This document shows positions 1 to 6,673 of a stretch of 28,902 bases of DNA, piece by piece; position 1 is the stretch's first letter, and every line of letters begins with the position of its first letter. Under the pieces are notes generated by a model. That model worked only from the letters and a program-made list of their open reading frames with translations. It did no database searches and was not told the DNA's origin. The position numbers and the translations under genes are program-made. This DNA is from a virus: positions 1 through 28,902 of the IMG/VR virus record IMGVR_UViG_3300046517_000733. One strand, 5' to 3'.

Positions 1-1972
1 ACGTGCCGCCGACCTGGGCGAGGGCTTCCTTGACGGAAATAATGTCCTGCTGGAAGGTGATGAAGTTCGTCTCGCCGCCGGTCATCGTCCCGATGACCGT
101 GTCCCACGCCGAGTTGAGATTCTGCATGGCCTTGAACTGGTCCGACATGGACAGGTTCAGCGCATTAAGGTCATTCTGGAGGACGCCGCCCGTCTGGCCC
201 ATCGCCAGGTAACCGGCCCGGGTAGCCTCCACCTGCTGCAAGATCATCAGCCAGGCGTGGGTGCCCTTTTTGAGCATGTCGCCCATTTTGACGCCCGAGG
301 CGATCAGGAAACCCTGTGCATTCCCGACTCCGCCGAGCCCGATCGCCAGCCGCGACAGCCGGCTGTTATACAGGTTGGACTCGTCGCTCAGCTGCCGCTG
401 GCCTTTCGACAGTTCGCTGCTTTTCTTTACCGCGTTTTCCAGGGTGATATTCATCATCCCGGCCCGGCCCGCGACCACCCTGGTGTCGCTGGCCACATTG
501 GTCATGGCGTGATGCACTTCCACCTGGGCACGAGCCAGGTGTTGCGACACTATGACCTGGTCGGCCTGCAATTGCATGAACCCGGTGACCGCGTTCTGCG
601 CCATCAGGACTTTCTGTAGCGAGTCCAGCCAGTTCTGCGTCGCGTCCTTCGCGGTGATGAGCTTGAACGCCAGGAAGCCGACCACGATTGCGGCAGCGGC
701 AGCCCAGCCCCATGGGAAACTGGCCAGGCCCTTGAGCCTGCCCCCGAGCTTGAATAGCGCATCGCCGGCCTTCTGGCCTCTCCCGCCCAGGGCCGCCAGG
801 GCTATGCCCCCCTTGCTGGCCAGGTTTCCCAGGCCGCCAAGGCTCGCCGAGACGGCCTTGCCGGCGATCGTCGCGCCCAGGCCCACATAGACGAGCGCCC
901 CGTGGCCAATCAGCCCGAAGTTAGTGATCTTCTGCACAACAGCCGAGGAGGTCAGCCGCTCAATAAAGCCGGTGGCGTTCTGGGTGATGGTGAGCAGTAT
1001 CTGGGCGATGCCCGGCATGGCGTGAAGCAGGTTGCCGATAATACCGAACAGGTTGCCGAACACGTTACCAAGCTGTTGCACGTCATCGACGGCGTTGCGC
1101 ATGAAAACCGAGAAGCCGCCGCTCTTGATGGCGACAGTGATCCGGGCGGCGAGGTTGTCCATGACGCGGGCTGTCCCCGTCGCCAGCTTGTTGAATTCGC
1201 CGGTCTTGGCGTTGACGATCGCCAGTCCCTCACCGAACAGCTGGTACACGTCCGGCCGGACCGCCTGGTGCATCTTCTCCAGGTTGCGGGTGAACGGCGG
1301 GATCGTCTTCCCGGTCGCATCCATCGCCGTGTGCATGTTCTGCACCTGGCGGACGACCAGCTTGAACGAGTCCGAGCCGGCCAGGGCGAATGCACCGAGG
1401 GCGATCGTTGCCGGGATGACGATCGCCAGGACTTCAGCGAGAACATCTACTAGCAGGTGCAGGGTACCGATACCGACGATAAATCTCGGTATCCAGCCGA
1501 AACTCTGCCCGCCGAACAGTGGGACTTTCGTCTTATTGCCCAGGATGCCCCACAGTCCGGTGAACCGGAAGACGGTCTGATTCGCGTCTTGCAGCTTGGA
1601 CTCAGCCCGCTGCGCCGACGCCTCCACGCCCAGCAGCGCCGCCTGCACCTTCGTCGCGCCCAGCAGCGTGATCTCCGGGGTGACCCGCTTATCGAGCCGG
1701 TTCAGCAGCAGCACGGTGCGGGTGAGCTGCGCCTGCACGCCAGGGTCGGTCACTTTCAGGCGCAGTTCATAGATCCGCTTGGTCAGCGCATCGAGGTAGA
1801 CACGCAGGTCCGCAGCGGCTGCCTTCGCCGCATCGGTCTGCGCGGTGATCTTGACCTTCCGGTCCATCCCCGCCATGGCAGTCTTCAGCTGCGCGTCAGC
1901 CTCGGTGCGGAACCCATCGGACGTGGGCCTGATCCTCACGAAGGCGTTAGCCAGCGCGAAGGCATCTGGCAC
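1..1972 (-). CDS. tail tape measure protein (3' end outside window)
   Basis: The reading frame is open from a GTG at 1972 to the left edge, about 657 codons, with no stop, so this is the N-terminal part of a longer protein. It starts after a GGGGGTGA ribosome binding site and 19 nt below the chaperone-like gene, the usual place for a tape measure. The first ~130 residues are charged, Ala/Leu-rich and helical. Hydrophobic segments follow near residues 165-200 (containing IVIPATIALGAFALAG) and near 440-460 (AAAAAIVVGFLAFKL), then a long Gln/Ala-rich helical stretch with phrases such as NAQGFLIASG. Tape measure proteins set tail length, act as the scaffold for tube polymerisation, and often carry membrane-active segments for DNA entry. 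Tape measure identity is an inference from size, composition and position; no peptidase motif is visible in the part present. Confidence 0.88.
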   Translation of the reverse strand, partial: MPDAFALANAFVRIRPTSDGFRTEADAQLKTAMAGMDRKVKITAQTDAAKAAAADLRVYLDALTKRIYELRLKVTDPGVQAQLTRTVLLLNRLDKRVTPEITLLGATKVQAALLGVEASAQRAESKLQDANQTVFRFTGLWGILGNKTKVPLFGGQSFGWIPRFIVGIGTLHLLVDVLAEVLAIVIPATIALGAFALAGSDSFKLVVRQVQNMHTAMDATGKTIPPFTRNLEKMHQAVRPDVYQLFGEGLAIVNAKTGEFNKLATGTARVMDNLAARITVAIKSGGFSVFMRNAVDDVQQLGNVFGNLFGIIGNLLHAMPGIAQILLTITQNATGFIERLTSSAVVQKITNFGLIGHGALVYVGLGATIAGKAVSASLGGLGNLASKGGIALAALGGRGQKAGDALFKLGGRLKGLASFPWGWAAAAAIVVGFLAFKLITAKDATQNWLDSLQKVLMAQNAVTGFMQLQADQVIVSQHLARAQVEVHHAMTNVASDTRVVAGRAGMMNITLENAVKKSSELSKGQRQLSDESNLYNSRLSRLAIGLGGVGNAQGFLIASGVKMGDMLKKGTHAWLMILQQVEATRAGYLAMGQTGGVLQNDLNALNLSMSDQFKAMQNLNSAWDTVIGTMTGGETNFITFQQDIISVKEALAQVGGT

Positions 1973-1991
1973 GACTCACCCCCGGGTCAGG

Positions 1992-2390
1992 TCAGGCGGG
2001 GATCTGCTCGGCTGCGGCCCGGACAGTGGTACGGCGGCCATTACGTGACCGCTTTGTGTCAGCGATGCGGATAGCGCCCATGACAGCGTCGAGCACCATC
2101 AGGAGGTCATCCATCTTCTTGGCGATCATGTCCTCCTGGAAACGCCCCCAGTCATCGGGGTGGACCGAGTCCTCCAGGATGGCGTGCGCCGAGGCCATCG
2201 CCCGGCGGTTCCCCACATCGTTGTCGCCGGTTTCGACTGCCCGTGCGTACTGCATCAGCGGCCAGATGCCGACCTTGGGGGCGAGCTTGTATTCGGCCCC
2301 CATCAGCTTGAACGTGGCCGGCTCAGGCTTGGACTGCCGGGCAGGAGTCGCCCGGCCTTTCGGCGGCGTGGTAGTGCGGGTGTTCGACAT
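1992..2390 (-). CDS. tail assembly chaperone-like protein (downstream copy)
   Basis: The 132-residue protein has a Pro/Lys/Thr-rich start (residues 1-25), then a folded region opening FKLMGAEYKLAPKVG and containing HAILEDSVHPDDW and MDDLLMVLDAV, and a basic tail. Its size, its position directly before the tape measure, and the 'x-F-x-x-G-x-x-Y-K' opening fit actinophage tail assembly chaperones, which bind the tape measure before tube assembly. The ATG at 2390 was chosen because the upstream extension is compositionally odd; the ribosome binding site is weak. It aligns by eye with the 3074-3661 product along most of its folded part, so the two may be paralogues. I see no slippery heptamer joining it to another frame. 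Chaperone function is inferred. Confidence 0.72.
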   Translation of the reverse strand: MSNTRTTTPPKGRATPARQSKPEPATFKLMGAEYKLAPKVGIWPLMQYARAVETGDNDVGNRRAMASAHAILEDSVHPDDWGRFQEDMIAKKMDDLLMVLDAVMGAIRIADTKRSRNGRRTTVRAAAEQIPA

Positions 2391-2481
2391 GTACGGCCTG
2401 CCTGCGTGGGGAGGACGGGCGCGGTGCCATGCGCACGCCCTGTTCTCAACCCGGAGGCCGGGGAATTGCTGCCAGGCTACC

Positions 2482-3045
2482 ATGACGGCCATGATCAGGC
2501 TCGTGTGCGGGCACAAGGGGCGTCGCCGGGCTGTCACCGTGTTCGCCTACGACGGGCCGCTGCCCGTCCCCGCCACATACACGCCCCGGGGCCGTAGCTC
2601 AAGCCTGGAGCTGCGGTGCCGGTACTGCGGGTTCGCGCCCCGGCCTGGAGATGAGGGCCTGCGGGCCTTGCTGGCTGCTGCTGCCGGGCTGCCCCGCATG
2701 ACCCTGGACATCAACCCCCGCTTACAGGTGGTATTCCTTGCCGTCCACGGTCCACATCAGCGCCGTAGGCAGGAACGGGATGTCCCGCTTGATCTGCCTC
2801 GCCGGCGGGTCCAGGAACCGGCCATACCACAGGGCCGCAACATCGGCATACGGCCCGATATGGTCCTGGTCCACGCTCGACTGCACCGACGCCTTCAGCC
2901 GGCCAGGAACGCCGATATAGCCTTTCTTGGCCCACCGGGGAATGGGTGTGCGGCGGCCACGGATGGGCGCGATGGCGCGGGCCACGTCCTCAACTTCGCT
3001 GGCGATCCGGGGCAGCAGCGCCGCGTCCACTTCCAGGATGTATAG
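2482..3045 (+). CDS. small zinc-ribbon protein on the plus strand (3' extent uncertain)
   Basis: This plus-strand frame fills the only gap of more than 300 bases between minus-strand genes (2391-2721). The first ~80 residues look like a real protein: a C-G-H near the start (RLVCGHKG), a C-x2-C knuckle (RCRYCGF), then an acidic-to-helical stretch PGDEGLRALLAAAAG, the layout of small zinc-ribbon proteins found among actinophage structural genes. Third codon positions are strongly G/C up to about 2724. Beyond that the frame runs antisense to the gp10-like gene, the G/C preference at third positions weakens, and the first stop is at 3043-3045. The C-terminal ~107 residues may therefore be an overprint or spurious, or a frameshift may have removed an earlier stop. 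Two ATGs (2482, 2491) are possible and neither has a strong ribosome binding site. Function unknown. Confidence 0.42.
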   Translation: MTAMIRLVCGHKGRRRAVTVFAYDGPLPVPATYTPRGRSSSLELRCRYCGFAPRPGDEGLRALLAAAAGLPRMTLDINPRLQVVFLAVHGPHQRRRQERDVPLDLPRRRVQEPAIPQGRNIGIRPDMVLVHARLHRRLQPARNADIAFLGPPGNGCAAATDGRDGAGHVLNFAGDPGQQRRVHFQDV

Positions 3046-3081
3046 CGACAGTGCGTAGGCGTCCCATGCGATATCAACCAT
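2722..3081 (-). CDS. HK97 gp10-like neck/tail component
   Basis: The 119-residue protein has an N-terminal helix (roughly residues 8-40), a basic stretch with GRRTPIPRWAKKGYIG, then LKASVQSSVDQDHIG and ALWYGRFLDPPARQIKRD, and ends DGKEYHL. The pattern of a helix followed by basic beta strands, a Y-A-x-x-x-x-W-Y-G-R-F-L-type segment and a final strand fits the HK97 gp10-like family of neck or tail-joining proteins. The ATG at 3081 overlaps the upstream stop by 8 nt and has a GAGGAGGACGAAG leader, so it is translationally coupled. Lying after the tail tube gene and between two chaperone-like genes is unusual, since gp10-like genes normally precede the tube gene. Family assignment is by pattern and moderately secure. 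Confidence 0.62.
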   Translation of the reverse strand: MVDIAWDAYALSLYILEVDAALLPRIASEVEDVARAIAPIRGRRTPIPRWAKKGYIGVPGRLKASVQSSVDQDHIGPYADVAALWYGRFLDPPARQIKRDIPFLPTALMWTVDGKEYHL

Positions 3082-3661
3082 CTTCGTCCTCCTCCGCCTT
3101 CAGCTTCATGGACGCTTTGTACTCCCGCAGCGCCGCCAGGGCGTCAGCCTCCGGTGACCCCTCATAGCTAAGGTCCACAAAGAACTCCTGGCGGGCCTCC
3201 TCGTCGCGGCCTTCGAGGCATATCGCCAGCGCCAGATTACAGGCTTCACGGGCAGTCAGGCTGGTCAGGCCACGCGCCGACGTACGCAGCAGGCCGCCGT
3301 CGATCTCTTCCAGGCTGCCAGCCAGATAGCCGAGCAGCCGCATCGCCGGCCAGAAATTCCGGGCGCAGGTGTACTCAACGACAGCTTTGGCCACCGCCTG
3401 GATGTCGTCAAAAGAGGCTTTGGCGGTGAACGCGGCGGCGCTGAACCCGGCGAAATCCACCAGGCAGTCCTCCAGCAGTCGGTGCATGGCGGCCAGGGCC
3501 ACGCCCTCCTGCTCCTCTTCCGGCTTGGACTGCAAGTCCGCGAGCACATAGCGCAGCAAGGCCGCGAGCGGGTCGGAGCGGATCTTCCACTGCTGCCCGG
3601 CGAACGTGATCTCAGGCGGGCCGGCGTAGCCGGCCAGTTCGCGGAGTTCGTCCTCGGTCAC
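3074..3661 (-). CDS. tail assembly chaperone-like protein (upstream copy)
   Basis: This 195-residue acidic helical protein opens with MTEDELRELAG and then ITFAGQQWKIRSDPLAALLRY, followed by AAMHRLLEDCLVDFAGF and FDDIQAVAKAVVEY. The same order of elements (strand-G-x-x-W/Y-K, helix, H-x-x-LED, then a D-D helix) appears in the 132-residue product at 1992-2390, suggesting duplication and divergence. This copy carries an extra ~90-residue C-terminal helical region ending in acidic residues (KAEEDEDG). The GTG at 3661 overlaps the lysin stop in a GTGA, so translation is coupled. Its place between tail tube and tape measure supports a tail assembly role. Chaperone identity is inferred; an unrelated tail protein remains possible. 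Confidence 0.6.
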   Translation of the reverse strand: MTEDELRELAGYAGPPEITFAGQQWKIRSDPLAALLRYVLADLQSKPEEEQEGVALAAMHRLLEDCLVDFAGFSAAAFTAKASFDDIQAVAKAVVEYTCARNFWPAMRLLGYLAGSLEEIDGGLLRTSARGLTSLTAREACNLALAICLEGRDEEARQEFFVDLSYEGSPEADALAALREYKASMKLKAEEDEDG

Positions 3662-4473
3662 GGGTTCTTGGTGTAATACGGGGTGCCTACCCGTAGCGCC
3701 TTCCCCGCGATGATCTGCTCGTCCTGCGTGGTGTAGCTTGCCGCCGAATAGGCCATCAGAGCCTCAGCCGTGGTGCCCCGCTGCTTAGCGATCCGGTTCC
3801 ACGACGCCGGGAACTTCACCACATGCCGGTACGGCGGGCCACCCGAAGGCGGTGGCGTGGGCGGCTTCACCACCGGCCGGGGCCACTGGCCATAGTCAGC
3901 GCCGTGGGAATGGTCCACGTCCACCGACACCCCGCCGACGCTCACCGTGAGACCCTGCATGATCTGCGGGGTCCAGTTAGCGGTCACCCAGTTGTTACCA
4001 GACCAGGCGATCGTGCCCCACACCCGCTTAGCCTTCCCCGCTGCCCGCGCCCGCGACGTGGGCCAGAAGCCGCCGTAGATGTTGCGGCCCCGGTCATCAC
4101 CCATCACCGACGCACACCCATCCAGGTAGGCGTCGATCGCCGCCTGGTCCCCCGGCGGCGCGTCATAGTCGCAGGCGAAATAGACCGGGATCGTGGGCAT
4201 GCCGAGCGCCTTCACCACCGCGTTCGCGTGCGTAGCATCGGTCACGCCCGCCGAATGGCCGCCCTTCATGCGCTCCGCGCCCTCCTCGGCCACAACAACC
4301 ACCGACAGGCCAGCGGCGAGCAGGGCGGTCAGCTCACCCTTGAGCAGGTTCTTGCCGTTCGTGTCATTGACCGGCAGCGCCGAAGTGTAGCGGGCGGCGA
4401 ACACGACGCCGGCTGTCTTCATGGCAGCGATGCTGGGATGGGGATTGAACGCGTAGTCAATTCCGAAGGACAC
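3658..4473 (-). CDS. DUF1906 (Rv2525c-like) glycoside-hydrolase-type endolysin with LysM-like tail
   Basis: The 271-residue protein has an N-terminal domain (about residues 1-196) of the DUF1906 type, a TIM-barrel related to GH25 lysozymes. It begins MSFGIDYAFNP with an early Asp (D6), and contains PVYFACDYDAPPGD with acidic residues at the end of a strand and a late VDVDHS motif. A Pro-rich linker (about 197-216) leads to a C-terminal ~50 residues (KFPASWNRIAKQRGTTAEAL) that resemble a LysM peptidoglycan-binding repeat. It probably cuts the glycan strands of the host wall, as an endolysin or virion-associated lysin. No signal peptide is visible. The GTG start has a GGGAGG site six bases upstream. 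Its location inside the tail operon is notable. The fold call is confident; the lytic role is inferred. Confidence 0.8.
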   Translation of the reverse strand: MSFGIDYAFNPHPSIAAMKTAGVVFAARYTSALPVNDTNGKNLLKGELTALLAAGLSVVVVAEEGAERMKGGHSAGVTDATHANAVVKALGMPTIPVYFACDYDAPPGDQAAIDAYLDGCASVMGDDRGRNIYGGFWPTSRARAAGKAKRVWGTIAWSGNNWVTANWTPQIMQGLTVSVGGVSVDVDHSHGADYGQWPRPVVKPPTPPPSGGPPYRHVVKFPASWNRIAKQRGTTAEALMAYSAASYTTQDEQIIAGKALRVGTPYYTKNP

Positions 4474-4502
4474 GACGGCCTCCCTTGGTGGCTGGGGGCA
4501 GC

Positions 4503-5174
4503 CTAGCGCAGTCGCTTAAAATCCACCTCGCCATAGCGGCCCAGGAACTCCAGTGCCCAGTCGATCTTGTCCTCCACGCGCCCGCCTCTCGGCTGGCTGC
4601 CACTCCATAGCTCCAGGTTGGAGGGGTCGTTGTCGGTCTTGATCGTGTTCTTGTGGTGAACCTCTTCGCCCGACAGGAGCTTGCGGCCAAGCATTTTCTC
4701 CATAACGAGACGGTGCTCAAGCTCAGTCTTACTGCCGTGCTTGATCACCATGTAGCCACGACTGTCGATGCCGCGCCAGCCAGCGCCGTTGGCGGCGCGG
4801 CGCATGGGCGCTTCGGGATCGCCATACCTGTGCCAGCGCTCATAGTGGCTATAACACCAGCCCCGCGCCGCCGGAGGCTTAGGGCAGCCCTCTATCAGAC
4901 AGCGCTCTGGTAGCTGCTCGCGCATACGTGGCCGGCCACCGAGAGGATCACCGTGCCGCTTCCAGCGCATGTAGTGCGCCAGGCAATAGGTGTGCGTGGC
5001 GGCAGCGCGGGCGCAGCCCTCCACAGTGCAGACACTTGGCTGGCGCTCCTGGGTGCGGCTTCCACCCAGAGGGTCGCCATACAGCATCTGACGACGGTAG
5101 TGATTCCGGCATAGGCCCTTGGCATAGTGCGCGCCAGGGCAGTCTGGTATTTCGCATGCTCGGGTAGCGGCCAT
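4503..5174 (-). CDS. HNH endonuclease with three N-terminal zinc fingers
   Basis: The 223-residue protein carries three tandem C-x4-C-x9-C-x2-H fingers (C7/C12/C22/H25, C49/C54/C64/H67, C92/C97/C107/H110), each followed by HY-x-R and a GDP-containing turn. A C-terminal HNH_3-type nuclease core contains LEHRLVMEKMLGR, then EVHHKNTIKTDNDPSNLELW (H173, H174, N176, N186). Free-standing HNH proteins of this kind cut DNA at or near their own insertion site and behave as homing endonucleases. The fingers probably give DNA-binding specificity. It is preceded by its own sigma70-like promoter and has short non-coding flanks on both sides, unlike its tightly overlapping neighbours, which fits a late insertion between the tail tube and lysin genes. 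A role in packaging is less likely because terminase-partner HNH genes sit near cos and the terminase. Confidence 0.88.
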   Translation of the reverse strand: MAATRACEIPDCPGAHYAKGLCRNHYRRQMLYGDPLGGSRTQERQPSVCTVEGCARAAATHTYCLAHYMRWKRHGDPLGGRPRMREQLPERCLIEGCPKPPAARGWCYSHYERWHRYGDPEAPMRRAANGAGWRGIDSRGYMVIKHGSKTELEHRLVMEKMLGRKLLSGEEVHHKNTIKTDNDPSNLELWSGSQPRGGRVEDKIDWALEFLGRYGEVDFKRLR

Positions 5175-5183
5175 GTCCCCAAG

Positions 5184-5211
5184 CGTATACGAACTTTGTG
5201 ACTGGAGTCAA
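5184..5211 (-). promoter_or_regulatory. sigma70-like promoter for the HNH gene, with a short palindrome at the -35
   Basis: Reading the minus strand, TTGACT (5206-5211) and TATACG (5184-5189) are 16 bases apart, and the HNH ATG follows 9 bases after the second hexamer. TGACT-GG/CC-AGTCA (5199-5210) is a perfect 5-bp inverted repeat that overlaps the -35 and could be an operator. This is the best promoter-like sequence I found. Activity is an inference. Confidence 0.5.
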
Positions 5212-5221
5212 GACCCCAGGC

Positions 5222-5641
5222 TCACCCGTATCCCGCAGTGGGATCATACTTAATTACGGCCGTTGACGCTTTCCAATTGGCTTTGACCGAGATCGCTTCG
5301 GCAATACCACCCGAAACCTGAAAATCTGGAAGTATCTGTCCATACCAATACATATTAGGATCGGCCACAGTGTTTGGGTATAGATAGAAGTTTCGTGCTA
5401 CACCGTCACGGGCTGCGGTATAGATCTGCCGGCTCGCGTCGTCGTAGAACCCAGTGAAGTCACCGGATGCGTCGGGCAGGCCCGAGACGTAGATCTTGTT
5501 GGCGTCACCGAACGCCGTGACCTCGGGCTGGTCAACCGTGAAGTTCAGGTTCCAGTTGGTCAGGAACGCGATCGGGGAAGCGACAGCGCCCGAGGCGATG
5601 CCCATGTAGACGAAACCGGACTTGCCGTGAATCCGGGCCAC
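5222..5641 (-). CDS. major tail (tube) protein
   Basis: The 139-residue protein fits the small actinophage tail tube family. It has an N-terminal strand region (GKSGFVYMGIASGAV), a W-N-L-N-F strand, DASGDFTGFYDDASRQ, ARDGVARNFYLYP, a tail strand with WYGQILPDFQVSGGIAEAI and a final AISVKANWKAS. Tube proteins stack as hexameric rings around the tape measure. The GTG at 5641 has a GAGG site 9 bases upstream. Position before the chaperone and tape measure genes agrees. The 3' part of the gene is richer in A/T than its surroundings. Together with the capsid it is a likely abundant virion protein and thus a candidate acceptor for the sugar machinery of the window, although nothing in the sequence proves that. 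Confidence 0.82.
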   Translation of the reverse strand: MARIHGKSGFVYMGIASGAVASPIAFLTNWNLNFTVDQPEVTAFGDANKIYVSGLPDASGDFTGFYDDASRQIYTAARDGVARNFYLYPNTVADPNMYWYGQILPDFQVSGGIAEAISVKANWKASTAVIKYDPTAGYG

Positions 5642-5708
5642 AGCCGCACCTCACTCCAGGTGGAGGATTGCGGCCTCGGGTCTATCTTAGCGGGAAGAAT
5701 CGGGAAGT

Positions 5709-5945
5709 TCACTCCCCGTTGAGCAGCCATCTGTCGAGAAGACACCGGGCGTAGACGACCCGGCCTTTGGCTTTGAATGAGAGCGGCCCGTCGCCGAGGC
5801 TGCGCCAGTTGGCCAGTGTCTTCGGCTGGGCGCGGACGTGAGCGGCAGCCTCGGTCTCGGTGAGCCATTCGACCCGGTGCATCTCGCTGCCGCAGGCGTC
5901 GCAGCACGGTACCGGCTGGTAACCCTCAGCCCATGCCTGGTCCAC
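5709..5945 (-). CDS. excisionase/MerR-type helix-turn-helix protein with half zinc ribbon
   Basis: The 78-residue protein has a C-C-D-A-C-G-x-E-M-H knuckle at residues 14-23, followed by a winged helix-turn-helix of the HTH_17/excisionase type (28-74): LTETEAAAHVRAQPKTLANW, then GDGPLSFKAKGRVVYA and a DRWL end. Such domains bind DNA as small regulators, excisionases or packaging cofactors. The GTG at 5945 has GAGG five bases upstream. Codons just upstream of this GTG in the same frame read C-E-V-C, which would complete a second knuckle of a zinc ribbon, but no standard start lies between them and the TGA at 5967-5969. Either a non-standard start is used or the ribbon has been shortened. It sits directly before the tail tube gene, an odd place for a regulator. 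Confidence 0.72.
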   Translation of the reverse strand: MDQAWAEGYQPVPCCDACGSEMHRVEWLTETEAAAHVRAQPKTLANWRSLGDGPLSFKAKGRVVYARCLLDRWLLNGE

Positions 5946-5974
5946 GCATACCTCACAGGCGGCCGGTCAGGCTC

Positions 5975-6673
5975 TCATTTTATCCCGGCCACCATGAGCC
6001 GGTCGGCTGAGCCGTTGACATCGGTGAGGTGGTCGTGAATCTCGGCCACCAGGGGGAACCCGGCGTCCTGGATGGCGGCGAACAGCGCCGGCCTGGTGAG
6101 CCAGAAAGACTGCTCGTTCCCCCACGCGGACCACGGGTGGCCAAGGTCACCTTCGATGTACCAGTGGCCTTCGTAGCCCTCGTTCTCGCTGCCGCCCCGC
6201 CCCGAGACGTGGGTCTGGACGATGAGCAGCCGCCGGGTGACTGCCGCGAGGCTGTGCAGGAGCTTCACTGGCTGCTCCATGTGGTAAAGCAGGCCGCAGC
6301 AGAATACCGCGTCGAACGGGCCGTAATCTTCAATGTTCCGCACGTCGTCGCAGTAATAGGTCACGTTCGGCAGCCCCGCCATGTGCTTCCAGCACTGCTC
6401 GACGTTCTCCGGGCGGGCGTCGATACCGGTCGCCTCATATCCATGATGGGCGAATTTCAGCGTGTAGGCCCCATGCAGGCAGCCGAGGTCGATGACCGAC
6501 GCCCCTGGCTCACAGACGGCGGCCAGGAGCCGCAGCGCCGCAGCGGCCCGGCCTTCAGCGGCGTCGTAGGTCTGCCCGCCCGGGTCGTCGCGGGGCGGGA
6601 CTGGCAGCAATGTCATGCCCCTGCTGCGGGCTGGCCCCACTTCGTCAAACCACTCGCGTGGGATGACAGGCAT
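5975..6673 (-). CDS. class I SAM-dependent methyltransferase (CmoB/DUF1698-like)
   Basis: The 232-residue protein has a Rossmann methyltransferase core: motif I VIDLGCLHGAYTLKFA (about 60-75), the acidic residue of motif II in GIDARPEN, and motif IV FDAVFCCGLLYHMEQP. The DLGCLHG and LLYHMEQP phrases resemble DUF1698/CmoB-like enzymes and the methyltransferases of sugar clusters. Substrate is unknown; the adjacent glycosyltransferase, whose stop abuts this start, suggests a sugar or a glycosylated protein. It begins with ATG directly after the upstream stop, so translation is probably coupled. The N-terminal ~30 residues look like a short extension. The family is confident, the substrate is inferred from neighbours only. 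Confidence 0.82.
   Translation of the reverse strand: MPVIPREWFDEVGPARSRGMTLLPVPPRDDPGGQTYDAAEGRAAAALRLLAAVCEPGASVIDLGCLHGAYTLKFAHHGYEATGIDARPENVEQCWKHMAGLPNVTYYCDDVRNIEDYGPFDAVFCCGLLYHMEQPVKLLHSLAAVTRRLLIVQTHVSGRGGSENEGYEGHWYIEGDLGHPWSAWGNEQSFWLTRPALFAAIQDAGFPLVAEIHDHLTDVNGSADRLMVAGIK

Noticed and set aside
952-1446. Minus-strand 164-codon frame inside the tape measure
   Set aside because: Ser/Arg-rich shadow. The tape measure frame runs through the region without stop and has the expected hydrophobic and helical segments.
1992-2400. Programmed frameshift in the chaperone gene
   Set aside because: No convincing slippery heptamer was seen, and the gene ends with a normal stop 19 nt before the tape measure start.
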